Assembly: GCA_003864495.1 (NCBI GenBank)
Contig: PEDN01001361.1
Location: forward strand, 434,001-498,000
DNA: 64,000 nucleotides
Origin: Nemopilema nomurai
Lineage: Eukaryota > Cnidaria > Scyphozoa > Rhizostomeae > Rhizostomatidae
Direction of reading: 5' to 3'
Shown: one piece after another, positions 15,101-27,138 of the stretch
Position numbering within the stretch: the stretch's first letter is position 1
Layout: each line of letters starts with the position of its first letter
Made by a program: the position numbers and the translations under genes
The notes under the pieces: generated by a model
Told to the model about the DNA's origin: nothing
What the model saw: only the letters and a program-made list of their open reading frames with translations
The model's database searches: none

Positions 15101-18100
15101 GAGCACGACTTGTAACCGTTGATTTGCGTTAAAATACATCCAATTTGCCCATCTTCACCACAAATGAGATACAATTTCAAGTATCTGCTCGATATCTAAA
15201 GCTACAGTCCATTCTTGCTTTATTCCATTGACTTGACCTGCGTATAGGCTTTTGAGTGACGTAACAGCAATAAAGAAGTTCTTTCATTACAGCCGGACAC
15301 TTGGCCTCACTACTCAGACGCTGAGAGGGCGCTTGTCAAAGAGTACGAACAGTTTGTTTTGTTTTCAGTCTTGAGCTTCCTTCATGTCGTATCAGGACAA
15401 AAAGTTTTTCAACGGTTATCTTGATATAGTGCATTTATTTGCATTTATTATATTATTAAATTTATACTTAATTGAGTTAGCATTAGAAGAGGTTTTAATG
15501 GTTCAACAATTTCAACGTCAGTTATCCTATAACTTCAGAAATTTCAATTTCAACGTTTCTTTATCCATTGATTCAGGACCTTGGCTCAGGTGTTAAGTCA
15601 AGATTCAAGTCCAAAAGTTTCTTCAACCTCAAAATCGCCAGAGGAAAAGGTGATTTTGATTTACTTGTGGCCGTTAGACCGATCCTATCTATATTTTCGT
15701 TCAGTCCTTAGATAGAAAGATGACGAGTGTTTGAAAAGGCGTCAAAGCTGAGAACTGTTTCTGATTTGCCTCTATTTTTAAAATCATTTTTTGTGATAAC
15801 CTAGTCGCGAAAAGGAATAATTGACTTTTTGGCGATCTAGAAGTGCGCTTTCTAGCTGTTTAAATATTTAGAAGTGAGGAATGATTTTGCGATTGACGCA
15901 AGCAAATTGCGAAAGTTTTTTAGAATTCTTTAATAATTTACTCTTTTGTGCTTTGATTGTGTAAAGGGTAATGCAACTTGATGTGAATACTGTGCAGTTA
16001 TTTAATGAAAGCGTTTTCACCCCCAGGGACTAAAAAGACCACTGAATGATGACTATAGACATCTGAGCTCAAAGAAGCAAAGAGTGGCTAAGCCAATTCA
16101 AGATCCTTCGACCTCGTCTTCGATTTCTTCAAAAAGAGACTCCAATCATGACCATAACTCCAATAAAAAGCTACCGGATCAACGAACGCGAACTCCAAAT
16201 TCTTCACATCATAAATTATCGAGTAAAACTGAACTTTCGAAGAACGGAATTTCCCGAAATGGAACAGAACACACTGGGCTGAAGCACAAAACCAAATCCT
16301 CTGAAAACGAAGTTTCGAAAAATGGAATGAGTCCTTTTGGACAGAAGTTAAGAACTGAGAAACCTGTTGCTCGTATCTCGCCAATAAATTCTTATAAATA
16401 TAACGAGAATGATGGCAGGCATAGGGCGGACATTAAAGATTCATCTCCACCTACCGTCGCTTCAACCTCTGACATCCCGGCACATATAATGTAAGTGGGT
16501 CATAGCAAAGCACTGCCACCATAAAGTGTTTTGATTTCTTTTCATTCACATCCTTATTGATTTTTTTGCAAGAACTGCAGCCTTCATTTTGCAGTATGGG
16601 AAAACCCTTCACGAGTAAAAGTTTTACTGCTTATGGTTATTTTTTGAGTTGTTTCTAGTTCGTAGTTACTTGGATTTTGTCTGGGATTCGAGGTTATTGG
16701 TGCATTTTTCAGTCGACCGAGTGGTATTGTAGTTTTCCTACCAATGGCTCAACTTAAAATGCACCAAAGGACCGCAATACAATGCTAGTTTGTATGATTT
16801 AGCCTTTCTTGGATAATACTGACGTTGGCACCGCTGTTCTTGTAGAAAATACCAGCCTATCAAGTCATACGAGCAGAGATGCAAGTACAAACAGGATTTC
16901 CAGGCACAATACAGAGAATATATAGACTTAAAAGAGAACATAGACAGAGTTTCAAATAAATTTCTAGAGTTGGATCGAACTCGACGGAAGCATCCAGAGG
17001 ATAGCCAGGCAGCTCAAGTAAAAAATTTTCCTTTTTTTCGTCTTCATTGGCTGCTTTTTCTTTCGAATAGATGCTTATCCGCTTTAAAAGCATTAATGGT
17101 CCATTGGTGCTTATCAAAATGATACACGTTTAGAACTAAAAATGACTTAAAGCTCCAAGGACTTATTGAGATATTGAGATTATATACTAGTCTCTAGTGG
17201 ACTTTGGCGATACATGGATGAATAACTCACTTTTGTACTTTTGGCTACAGCTTTAAGTTATAATGTCTTGATACGTTCTGTATTACCACGGTTGATCTTA
17301 GGTTATCGAGGTAGTAAATGCGGTGGCAATTCAAATCTGTCATTGTTTCTTCTCGAGTAGCTGGGCTCAACCTAGACACAATACTACGCTGTGATGCAAA
17401 CCTAGCTGATATAATCGCTTTTTAAGTATAAATGAGGATACTTATGGCTATATATGGTAATATTGACAGTTTCTTTGATGTCTGTGAGAAATTTGCACTT
17501 GCGGTCCTAGCCAAGTTTTTCCCGTAGATTCCCGCTTTTCCTTTTTGTCATTAAGCTAACCCCATAGTAATTTTTAAGCCGAACCTGCTGATATGGCACG
17601 TGCCTTTGTTGTGTATATTAACATCAGTCGCATCATAAAAATAAATAGAGTTTATTTTGTCACGATCCCTGAAAGCCTTTTCGTATATTTGTGAAATAAA
17701 CGTCTTCTGAACATTGTTTATTTGTATCTTTTACAATTTGAATTTTTTGCAGGCAATAAAGCAGAAAATTTTTTATTTGTACGAAGAACACCAAAAGGTA
17801 AATTACAATTTGCCGTAGGCCATTCAAACGTTCACTTCACTGCACTATTAATAACGAATTTATTCTCTGCATTCGCTTGAAGAAGGTTGAATTAATCAGT
17901 TCCTTTCTTCGGTTTTGTTTTACTGTGTTTACATTGGCATTCAATGCAAGCATGGAGTCTTTTTGTTCTATAAGTTCGCCAAGCAGCTGTGTTAGTTCAC
18001 TTCGCTACTAATATTTTTGCTATGCTTTCCTGGAAATGATTTCAAATTTCTTTATTTTGACCCAGAAGAGTTTTAATTTTCTAAGGGATGGCATAGAATT

Positions 18101-18626
18101 AATTCTTTGAATAGTGCTCGATTTTATTACCAATTTAAAAAACTCCCTTGGAAAATCTTTGATTGGAATTTAGAATTATCTCATCATAAATTGATTCAGC
18201 TCGACCACCTGAGATGCGTAACTTGAAGAGATTCGTAACTTGAAGAGATTGAGTCTAGACTGGAAAAATTTTCGTTTGCTATTATTTTTAATGTACCCTC
18301 TCGCGAACTTGGTATGCAATAAAAATGACTTACAGTGCGTGAATACATGAAAGGCACAAAGGTACTTTTCAAAATTCTCTAGTTTCTCAACGAACCCTGA
18401 CCTATCATCGGCCTTATCAAAAGGACTGATATTTTATTGCGTATGAGCCGAGCAGTAGTCAATCCTCACAAATGATTCAATATGTTATTACCAATAAACC
18501 TTGTTTTCACAGGACGAAAAATACCAAGAAATGAAGCAAAAGTATGCAGAACTGTACGCAAGGCTTAGCCACATTAAAAAGCTGGTGGTTGAGTATGACC
18601 AAAAGCACCTACAATCGACGTCGTAA
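115..18626 (+). CDS. ELL: ELL-type RNA polymerase II elongation factor (5' partial, 13 exons in window)
   Basis: ELL proteins suppress transient pausing by RNA polymerase II and are subunits of the super elongation and little elongation complexes in the nucleus. Exons read: 115-162, 1247-1500, 8945-8979, 9635(or 9630)-9767, 10978-11054, 13292-13341, 13574-13633, 15293-15351, 15577-15649, 16027-16490, 16846-17017, 17753-17797, 18513-18626 (stop TAA). They give about 527 residues. The N-terminal ELL domain is seen as HPKIQFFGQTG, then KKIAVMGTDEAYEMTRNKMAQ, then DRVIHLLALRPHKK, EGMNQKERNSVGAVLQQ and TWPHYSDAERALVKEY. A Ser/Lys-rich linker containing SSKKQRVAKP follows, encoded mainly by the 464-bp exon. 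The C-terminal occludin-homology domain spans the last three exons (KYQPIKSYEQRCKYKQDF to KLVVEYDQKHL). Phases close across all joins except the one noted at 8945. The first exon or exons and the start codon lie upstream of the window. I cannot tell which vertebrate paralogue (ELL, ELL2, ELL3) is closest; a single ancestral ELL is likely. Confidence 0.93.
7042..7229 (-). mobile_element. Small palindromic DNA element (hAT-like MITE), copy 1
   Basis: About 188 bp with imperfect terminal inverted repeats: CAATGCCGCGTTCAC at the left end and the complement of CAGTGACGCACACAC at the right. GGCCC-rich sub-terminal stretches and an AT-rich centre follow. A second copy with the same layout is at 29001-29206 and a partial one starts at 24690; all share the centre motif GATGAATTGAGTAGCA or a close variant. 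CAGTG-type ends suggest hAT, but no clear 8-bp target duplication is visible. It sits in the long ELL intron 1501-8944, which is otherwise unremarkable. Confidence 0.55.
9990..10115. repeat. Imperfect CAA/CAG trinucleotide tract in an ELL intron
   Basis: A short run of CAA, CAC and CAG triplets lies at about 10075-10113, in the intron between the exons ending at 9767 and starting at 10978. It is noncoding simple sequence. I saw nothing else recognisable in this intron. Confidence 0.6.
14380..14470. repeat. ATC/ATA trinucleotide microsatellite in an ELL intron
   Basis: Imperfect CAT/ATC triplets run for about 85 bp, with a weaker patch at 14628-14645. Read on the minus strand they give a spurious Asp/Tyr-rich frame. 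Nothing suggests coding use. Confidence 0.75.
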
Positions 18627-19720
18627 TCGAGCACAGCCTGGCTGCATCTCGAAATTTGTATTTTCGCATTTCGAATGGCGGGGTATTTCTAGGTCGTAAT
18701 TGTCTTCGTATCGTAACTGTCTTCGTATTTGAGGAGTCCAAGCTATTCGACAGGCAATCGTGAGATGTCTTTGCACACATGCTACATTTTTCTATCTCCT
18801 AATGATCTAACATTTCCGCTAAACCTTTGTGGGATAATTTTGGGGTTTTGTAATCACTGCTTTCTATACCTTTCAAGGCTTTATCTCCAATATTGTTTTC
18901 GTGCATTTTCTTTTAAACTTAAACTGATCTTCGTTGTATCTGGTACGATCATGGTTCCTTTTTCACAAGCGCGGTATGGCATTTGTCGCATCACTGAAAG
19001 ATTATTGCTTCTAAAAGTTGTTAAACAGTTTTTTAGGAATAAAACTCTAATCTTGAATCATCTCTAGTTTCGAATCTGTTTTTGGAATTATGACTTTCAT
19101 ATCAACTGCCACATGTTTGAAGGATTAAGTGAAGTTCCTATGATCGTGGAGTCCGTTTCTTCACGTTTTCGCTCCAAGCCAACCAAGATGACTCCCTCTA
19201 GCTTGCCCAATGCTGCCATCGTACATTGGTTACTGTTGTGTGTTACGTTTCTTTAAAAACCATTCTAATAAAAACATTCACTTCAAGTGATACTTCAAAA
19301 AAAGAATTTCTAAGCTTTTTTATGTGTGGCCTAACATTTCTCACAATCGTTTTCGTAAATCTATTTAAGAATTTTCAGGTCTTCTCGTGATTTCTCTTGC
19401 TCATCTCCGCAGATCTTCAATAGCCTATTTTTGTAAGAAGCTCTAAATTTTAAAGAGAATCGCCTTCAAATATAGAAATGCCCCTGAGTGTAAATGGTCC
19501 CTCTATGCTGTAGTTTTTATTGATACGTCAGAATCTTACCTGCGTGTGTCCCAAAAGGCAATGGCAACTAATTCAGTTCTCTGACTTGTACTATATCACG
19601 GGGGTTTCGTCCACTTCTGATGTCGGGACAGAGCGCATTGTAATGATTTATTTGCTGTTACTTTTAGACTTTATTGACTTAAAATTTTTGAAGTTTTACG
19701 TTCTTAAATCTCAATAAAGA
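18627..19720 (+). other. Probable 3' UTR and downstream flank of ELL
   Basis: AT-rich noncoding sequence after the ELL stop codon. AATAAA polyadenylation hexamers occur at 19038, 19267 and 19713, so a 3' UTR of roughly 0.4-1.1 kb is plausible. Which signal is used cannot be told from sequence. The adjacent 17-bp direct repeat at 18224-18250 (CGTAACTTGAAGAGATT twice) lies in the last intron and is not part of the UTR. Confidence 0.4.
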
Positions 19721-22270
19721 TTGTTTTCTCTATGGTAAAATTTAGTATAAAAGTATTGGTTATTCGGTGGAAACGCTTATGTAAACACTTTTTATGAATT
19801 AGGTAATTCTTAGCTGTGGAAATAAACGCGTACTGAAGTTGTAAAACGTGTATTTCTTGACAATATTGTATCAGGTAAAAGCGATATTATATCATGGTAG
19901 GAGCCAACAAAGAACCTTGTTGTACCACATCTGATGGAGCGCTGGGGTTTTTGGGAAGACTTTGACGAAGAATGTTGTTGCTGCTGAAATTAACAATATA
20001 TATGACGGTGAAGTCTTAGTTTTCAAGGCAGTATTTAATTAAAAATTTTACATTGAGTCTGATTTTCAAAAACAATTGCAGTGCAGTTGTTTTTGCCTCC
20101 GAAAACCCAAGCGCCCTGGTGATAAAACAACGTGAAAAGCTGTTAAATTGTTGACAATGAAATGACTTTTTCTTGAATTTCATATTATTTATGGCATTGC
20201 GTGTAGATATGATTTGATTGTTCAAAACAAGGAAAAATTGTAGAACTTGGGTCGTTGAATTTAATAATTTGTGTCGACATTAAAACTGAATCATAAAGAA
20301 TGGCGAGTATCTTTGATTTGTTTCCTTCGAAGCATTCATACCAACTCTTTTTCAACCGCCGAAATGTACGTAAAAACACGAGACTTTCTGTTGATAATTA
20401 GGTAGAAAGCCATTGCTACGCCTCCCCCTCCCCCCTTTCGCCCAAATGTCCGCAATGAAACACAGGTTGAACAAAGTTCGGGAGTGTGCTTTTAGAAAAT
20501 ATTTCTTATATCCCTTTAATATTCCTATAAATGTAGGTCGTGCTAATAAGAATATTTAAAAAACTTCGATTTTTAGTCTTTATTTGCGTTGTTCCCTCTT
20601 TCCCCAAATGAATCTGATTTGAAAATCGTTTCCGTACAAAATGTCATTTCCTCTCCTTTCAGACTTTCAATTTCAAAAGGCAATATTTGAGTGTGGGACC
20701 TGAGGTATCTGGACGGTGCGGTTTTTTGCTTGGCTGTGCTTCAGGATGGGTTCATTGGGGGCACCTGAGGCTGTATTGGAGTACCAGTGTGGGCCTCGGT
20801 GTTTAATTAGCTTGCCTTGGGGTGCCGTTGGGCGTGGGACTGTCCCCTCGGTTCTTTTGGTTGTTTCATGGTCTGGTCTTTTTTGGGTCGCTGGTATTTC
20901 TTGGGCTGGTCACACCATTTAGAGCATTTTTCAGGTCTGTTTTTGGGATATATTCTAAAGATGCTTAAGATTGTAGGACAAGGGGGTGATCCCTTCTAGA
21001 TTAGTTCACCTTTTGATAGGTCTTCTCCTCTTAAGAATTTTCTTCTTCATGCAAATCTCAAGTAAAACTTTAATATGTTCATGATTACTAATTTTGGTAT
21101 TTATAAACTCTACCTTAAATGTTGTTCATTAGATTTTAATTGACTTTTGTATGTTGCGGAATTTCAAAATGAACCGAGCTGAACAGGAATAGATATGGAA
21201 AACATACCACTTTACGTTTTGTGTAAAATGGCGTTATTCAATCGAGAAAACCAGTCATAAAAGCAATCATCGGCTATCCCTTGCCCTAGACAATTCCGCC
21301 TCTTTTAATTACATTGACATCAGACCAGCTTAAAACCCGGCGCCACCAAATCCCATCTTTATAAACGACACCTTCATTCTTTTAATACTGTAATTCTTTG
21401 AATTGCTTGTTATGTCTATAAAACATAATTATTGATGTTCTTCCTAAAAGTTTTCCCCATGTTTTAACACAAAATGGGAAGGCATTGAATGGACAGAATC
21501 TCACAATTAGCGGAATTCTTACAACATCTCGTTCTTTCATTCCAACCAGACCGCTGAAGAGACCATGCTTTCTTTTCCCTTGGGACTTCGAGAAATAATC
21601 ATTTCTTATTAGCCTAGGCCACATGCAAACAAATCCATCAATCCAACAGTTCGTTTTCCACTGCTAGACTCAGTAAGTGTAGCATTTGTGGGCCTAATAA
21701 AAGCCGTCAATCTGGCTAAAAGTATTTCGAAGGAATGGATTTACACTGTGGCCAATGGCCTTATTGTATTGGTGCTGGAAATTCGGCTTAGCCGAGGGAT
21801 GGCGCTCTACTGCAAGATGAGTTGTACGCCCAGCTACAAAGAAGTCCTAAGTATTTGTCGATTATATGAAACATGGCACCAAAAGATAGGGTACGAATTA
21901 CCTTTTCGCTGTTTAACTTTACTTCTGTTGCAATAATATTTAATTTATATCATAAGGGCCACCATTAGTGTTAGGCCAGGGACAAAGACGACGGGGGTCA
22001 TGACCTACCACTTCAGCGCAAATTATGCTTTTTTGATTCATTTCAATTTTCCATAGTTGTGTTATGTTTGATTTTGTCTGAAGTTTTCGCTTTTTTGGTC
22101 TCACCGGAGACCCTGTAGCCATAGTATGGTGGTGACCAAACTTTTCATAACCCCAATAAGGCCATTAATAGCTTTTTTGACTAATCTTGGAATGGCTGAG
22201 TGACGTCAGCTTAGAAAGCACAAAACCCCCGGCACAAGGCCTCACTTGTATGTGTTCTGCAAAGAACATC
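19721..22270. other. Gene-poor intergenic stretch, with one G/T-rich patch
   Basis: I see no supported gene here. Frames of 80-82 codons at 21382-21624 (minus) and 21688-21936 (plus) have no recognisable domain and no coding-like neighbours. The patch at about 20700-20935 is unlike its surroundings: strongly G plus T on this strand with very little A or C. It may be a decayed repeat. Confidence 0.4.
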
Positions 22271-22274
22271 TCGT

Positions 22275-22541
22275 GAGCATTGTGTCAACTGACAATTTTG
22301 AAAATAGCTGGACAATTTAACTTATTAAATATGAAGCTTCTAATTAAATATATAAGAACAGCATTACCCATAAAGTTAAATAACATATATTTCATTTATC
22401 ATTTTTCTACTTGTAAATTAATCATGGCATTTTTCACGACTTTTTTTAATTTTACTTTGTAAACCAGGCTAGAAAAAGCTGTTACCTTAGTCCTGTAATT
22501 CTTGTTAATGAAAAAATACATACATACATACATACATAGGA
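22275..22541 (+). mobile_element. 3' tail of a non-LTR retrotransposon (decayed)
   Basis: The motif TGTAAACCAGGCTAG at about 22459 is shared, with one base difference, by the end of the element at 24105-24640. Here it is followed by a (CATA)n tail at about 22518-22538, a typical simple-repeat 3' end of a LINE copy. No open coding frame is left upstream. The left boundary is a guess. Confidence 0.5.
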
Positions 22542-23714
22542 GTTATGCATAGTAAAGCTAATCATTTGAACATCAAAGAAGATAGGGGACCAAGTCGACT
22601 TCCTAGCGCTAAATCATCAGCTATTCTTGTCCACTCTGATTAGAGACCATTAAATCCCTTTTTCCTTTACCGTACCAGTTTCCAATACTGTATGTCTTGG
22701 CTAGAAGATTTTGATACATTAGAAAGGCGAAAACAACTTGTAAAATCAATACACATGAGCATCATAAGGCCTATTCATTTCTTAAAGACAGTCAATATTC
22801 GTCAAAAGCATCACCGAAGCTCACATTAACTTTACGATTTTCCTCACATTAACTCAAAATATTTTAATTGACCAGTAGGACAGATGGAAACATCATTGGG
22901 GACATCCACTTTCAGTCACCGTTTAACTTCAGTATAGATAATTTTTTATTACTTATAGTTAGTAATCCAGTAATTGGTTTGGGCCTCGGAGAGACTTCTG
23001 TTTTACAATTCTTACAGTTTCTTTTCAATTACTTTCCACCCCGTTTTATTTGCAAATATTCAACATTTTAGATTCTACTTTACTACTCACTTTCTTGCAT
23101 CTTTTATTTAGCAACTTTTATTGATTAAGTAGAATTTCTGAATGCATCATTATAGTTGCCAATAATATTTGGACAATTTGGACATTAAGTAACATTAATC
23201 TGGACACTTAATAAAACTTTGTGTAATTGTTAAAAGACTGAACTTGCATCTAGACTTGCTTGATATCTTAAGCAGTTGACGATATCCACATGCTTTTGAG
23301 TTGAAACATTTTTTCGCTGATGCTACGAGAGTGAAGTTTCTTCGACACCAGAAGCAAGAGTTTATGTTACGTAACAACTGTCACTTCTAGTTGATGCTAT
23401 GAAACCAGAAGTTTTGCGCAAGCAAATGCATTATTCCTCTATTATTTTCCTTTAATCTTATGCACAAATAGGGCAAAGGATATAAGTGGAACATATCAAC
23501 AGATGAATCTACTTAACTCAGAGACGAGGTTCCAGAAAACTTTGAGCATTCCACTGGATGGTTCCTATAACATTCACATTGGCTCAATCCACGTTGTTTC
23601 TGAAAACAAGTTAACCACTTGCCAGCCTATAAAATTCAGCATAACGTTTACTGATTTCACAAAATACTAAGCATGAAAATGTTTGATGCTGATTAGCTCT
23701 ATCTGTTCCAAAGG

Positions 23715-23952
23715 TTAAAACTACAAGTTATGGTATAAAATCTATTAGCTTTTGGGGTCCAAAGATTTGAAATTCTCTTCCAAATGAAATAAAATCGTCC
23801 AAAAATGCAAGTCAATTCAAAGTTCTTATAAAAGATTGGTACTTCGAAAGTCAATGCGTCTGTAACGCTTGCAGTCAATGACTTACTCTTAAATTGCTTC
23901 ATGTTAGTGTTTATTAGTGTTCACACTATTGTCAAACTAACAGTAAAAAAGG

Positions 23953-24021
<69 letters not shown>
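23715..24021 (+). mobile_element. LINE ORF2 C-terminal remnant with (ATT)n tail
   Basis: The plus-strand frame from about 23731 reads YGIKSISFWGPKI, a stop, then NSLPNEIKSS and, further on, KVLIKDW. This matches the familiar end of non-LTR retrotransposon polyproteins, where the pattern is a Gly-Pro-x-Ile-Trp-Asn-x-Leu-Pro core followed by a Phe-Lys-x2-hydrophobic-Ile-Lys stretch. The Trp of that core is replaced by a stop, so it is dead. A short AT-rich 3' UTR follows and ends in a perfect (ATT)n run of about 22 units at 23956-24021. Family (CR1/L2/jockey-like) is not determinable from this piece. Confidence 0.7.
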
Positions 24022-24024
<3 letters not shown>

Positions 24025-24104
24025 CCTCGAAGAAGGCACAGGCTTTTAAAGCTATACATGATTGCTCTCTTTATGAGACCTTTCAGGTTATCTCTCACTC
24101 TCTA

Positions 24105-24640
24105 TCATAACAGGAGACTCTTTCCGTCCTGATCTACTTTTTGTCACTTCTGACAAGCGCCGATTCATTCTTGAACTGACAGTAGGATACGAAACTAACT
24201 TGGATGTTAATGCTAACCGCAAGAGAAAGAAATACTTGCATCTCGTTCATAGCCTAAGCTCAGATTATTCTTGTATCATGTTTGTTAATCTTTCTATCAG
24301 TTCCCTAGGTATCTTTGGTCTCTCCTGCTCCTCTTTCGTCGACACGTGCAATGCTCTAGATATCAGCGAGAATCATCTCCACTTCATGATCTCAAAACTA
24401 TCCAACTTAACTATCCGTACTACCTATTACATTTTCTGCCGCTGAAACAAGTCTTGGAATAATCCTGAACTTCTTCAATTCTAACGATCTCTGCTACTGA
24501 CAGCTCCTAAAGTAAACAATGACGAACACACATTTTCCTTTTTTTGTTAATTTATTTTGTTTGTGCTTGTAATAGTCTTTTTCTTTGTAAACCCAGGCTA
24601 GCCAATTGCAAATTACCTTTGTAATAGTGAAATTTCTAAT
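24105..24640 (+). mobile_element. Second non-LTR retrotransposon 3' remnant
   Basis: The plus-strand frame from 24113 to about 24480 reads RPDLLFV, RRFILELTVGYETN, and ends IRTTYYIFCR, a stop (24443-24445), then NKSWNNPELL. This is the C-terminal block often seen downstream of reverse transcriptase in LINE-type proteins of cnidarians and other invertebrates: a Glu-Leu-Thr-x2-Tyr/Phe-Glu-Thr-Asn motif and a terminal Arg-Thr-Thr-Tyr-Tyr-Ile segment. The in-frame stop falls inside the conserved tail. The 3' UTR contains TGTAAACCCAGGCTAG at about 24590, linking it with the tail at 22275-22541. Truncated at the 5' side. Confidence 0.75.
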
Positions 24641-24689
24641 GGTAGTTTTAATTGAATTGAAAATGAAAAGTTTACATTATTATTAAGCC

Positions 24690-24805
24690 CAATGACGCAT
24701 TTACCCATAGACCCACTGGGCTCGGATCAAGGGCCCCAAGTAAAATTGTGAAAATCCTACATTAAGTGATGTTGAGAATTAGTAGCACTGTCTTCAACAC
24801 AATGA
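24690..24805 (+). mobile_element. Partial copy of the hAT-like small element
   Basis: Begins CAATGACGCATTTACCCA, then a GGGCTCGGATCAAGGGCCCC-like block. This matches the left end of the element at 29001-29206. The right inverted repeat is missing; similarity fades before the minisatellite at 24889. Confidence 0.45.
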
Positions 24806-24888
24806 ACAGCACAATGACTCGTGATTTCATGCTTTTTCAAACTAATTTTCTTAAGAATAGTTAGGATTACTTACCAACTTACCAACTA

Positions 24889-25415
24889 CCTTGATAGTGT
24901 GATTGAATATCGCATGTCAAGCAGTGATAGTGTGATTGAATATATCATGCCAAGCAGTGATAGTGTGATTGAATATCGCATGCCAAGCAGTGATAGTGTG
25001 ATTGAATATTGCATGCCAAGCAGTGATAGTGTGATTGAATATTGCATGCCAAGCAGTGATAGGTGATTGAATATTGCATGCCAAGCAGTGATAGTGTGAT
25101 TGAATATCGCATGTCAAGCAGTGATAGTGTGATTGAATATCGCATGCCAAGCAGTGATAGTGTGATTGAATATCGCATGCCAAGCAGTGATAGTGTGATT
25201 GAATATTGCATGCCAAGCAGTGATAGTGTGATTGAATATTGCATGCCAAGCAGTGATAGTGTGATTGAATATTGCATGCCAAGCAGTGATAGTGTGATTG
25301 AATATTGCATGCCGAGCAGTGATTGTATGTTGGAATGGCGTTTTCCAAGCAGTGATTGTATGTTGGAATGGCGTTTTCCAAGCAGTGATTGTGTTATGGA
25401 ACATTGCCCAGCATA
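24889..25415. repeat. 33-bp minisatellite (about 15-16 units)
   Basis: The unit is 33 bp and reads TAGTGTGATTGAATAT, then (T/C)GCATGCCAAGCAGTGA. Variation is mostly at two or three positions; the last three units carry a different core (TGTATGTTGGAATGGCGTTTT). Because 33 is a multiple of three, every frame without a stop stays open. On the plus strand it would read SVIEYCMPSSD over and over, and the minus strand is open too. A 1-bp deletion at about 25057 breaks the plus frame. I see no exon signals and read it as noncoding. Confidence 0.9.
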
Positions 25416-26753
25416 GATGCATTCCGCGAATATCATGGCTAACCTTTTCATATTAGCTTTGTGTAAATCAAGAAAAATTTCAAAATCAGATTTCTAAATG
25501 TTTTTTGTGTCTTTAGATGCAATGTAGGCATGAAAAACCTCAAATTTTTAAAGAAAATGGCAGAGAAATTCTTCAATTTTCTTGAAATTTTCCTAATAAA
25601 GAGAGAAGTGAAATTTGCCTTGAGTTTTATATTGTAGGAAGGTAACCTTTTCCGTGGAGTGGAATTAATCTCGAAACAAACTATTTCCAAGAATTCAGAC
25701 TGTGATCATTATAGTTGAATATTGTATTACCAATCATACCCGATCGCTGGATTTGTCTATCAAAGAGTTTGTCAACATAACATTTTTTGAAATGCCTACT
25801 TAAGCAGTGGCGATTCTAGCCTGAGAAAACTGGGAGGGCCATAAAAAAACTTGGAATAGTAGTGTACAAACATAATATTATTATGAAATAACGCCTTTCC
25901 TCAAGGCAGGGATGGATCCAGAGATAGGGACGCTGAAACAAATTTCAGAAATTTCCTATGAGTGTACGCTTTTTATAACAATTTTATAACAATTTAAACT
26001 CCTGATAAAAAGGTTCTCTCTTCTCGTGCTATGAAAATTGTTTCACATTAACTGCATAAAAGCAGTACTTCATGGTCGGATTTAGCAAATTAAATACAAT
26101 ATCGCTCGTAATTTACAGTTCGATGATTCTAATTAATTATAGATTTTTAGAAACATTTTGGGAGGGTAGGGTTCATGCGAAAACTCGGATGATAAAGTGT
26201 AGGGAAAGAAAGAGAGGTGACGATTGGTTAAGATTGCACATCTCATTGATGTTGTATCGAGTGAAAGAATTTTACTACCTGAAAACACATGTGGATCTTC
26301 AGGTGGCTCCTTTTGGGCCAGCATGAGCAACAAAGGTTTCAAATGCTAATGGGGCGGTGCCTAGAGGCTTCACAAAAGGGTGCAAAATTTCATAAAAGGG
26401 ACGCCAGACCAGCTTCAACTCAGCGAAGGGGGTGCCCCCTCCGATTCGGGTAGCTTGGCGCAATGAAATATAGGGCTGAAATCTAGACACGACAATACAT
26501 GACCGGTGCAGCGTTGAAACGATGACACAAAAGTATGGGGTCACTTTCGTGGGCTGAGAAGGGGCACATCATCTCAATCAATTGCACTTATTGAAAGCCT
26601 AATCGATGACAGTTGGCCCGACAGAGATTGAGGGCACAAAGAGCTCCTCGGCAGCGGTTATCTGTCTCTCTGAAGTTCAATCCACCAACCAACAACATGC
26701 GAATGTCTAAAAACACGACTTCTCTCAACCGGGTTAAGGTTCCAAAACGAAGG
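25416..26753. other. Intergenic stretch, probably old repeat debris
   Basis: No supported gene. At 25805 the text CAGTGGCGATTCTAG resembles hAT-type termini, and 26340-26600 is GC-richer than its surroundings, which suggests fragments of old DNA elements. I could not pair any ends. Confidence 0.35.
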
Positions 26754-26756
26754 ATA

Positions 26757-27135
26757 CACGCATTTTTTATAAGGAACCACTTTATAAGGAACCTACATGT
26801 AGAAGGCCAAAATATCTAAAGAACTTATACTACTAAAGGGAAATCACTAAGGAACTTTTCGATTTGAAATTTTTTTATAACTGCAAGCATCAATAACTAA
26901 AAGCCGGTTCCTTTCATTTGCAGCCAATACTCGCATTGCTGTTTGTTATTAGTGTCAAGTGCTTCATTGAGTAGTTACCGAGTATGCTATCTCGCCCCTC
27001 TCTCTATTAAGTGTTAAGGCTTATTGTGTGCAGCGAAAATTAAGGAATTTTTGGTACTAAAATCTGATGATTTGAAGTCTATGATTAAGGAACTTTGGAA
27101 CTAGGCCTTGTGGTAGGTTCCTTATAAAAAGCGTG
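26757..27135. mobile_element. MITE with ~24-bp terminal inverted repeats, flanked by TA
   Basis: The left end CACGCATTTTTTATAAGGAACC is mirrored at the right by the complement of CACGCTTTTTATAAGGAACC. The similarity continues inward: GGAACCTACATGTAGAAGGCC on the left against GGAACCTACCACAAGGCC on the right. TA dinucleotides flank both ends (26755-26756 and 27136-27137), as expected for Tc1/mariner-type insertion. The interior, about 330 bp, is AT-rich and noncoding but repeats the sub-terminal word TAAGGAA several times. No transposase is encoded. Confidence 0.75.
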
Positions 27136-27138
27136 TAT

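Noticed and set aside
24917..25451. Minus-strand frames of 154 and 168 codons
   Set aside because: Accidental frames across the 33-bp minisatellite, overlapping each other in different frames.
26299..26544. 81-codon minus-strand frame
   Set aside because: Lies in GC-richer repeat debris; no domain recognised.
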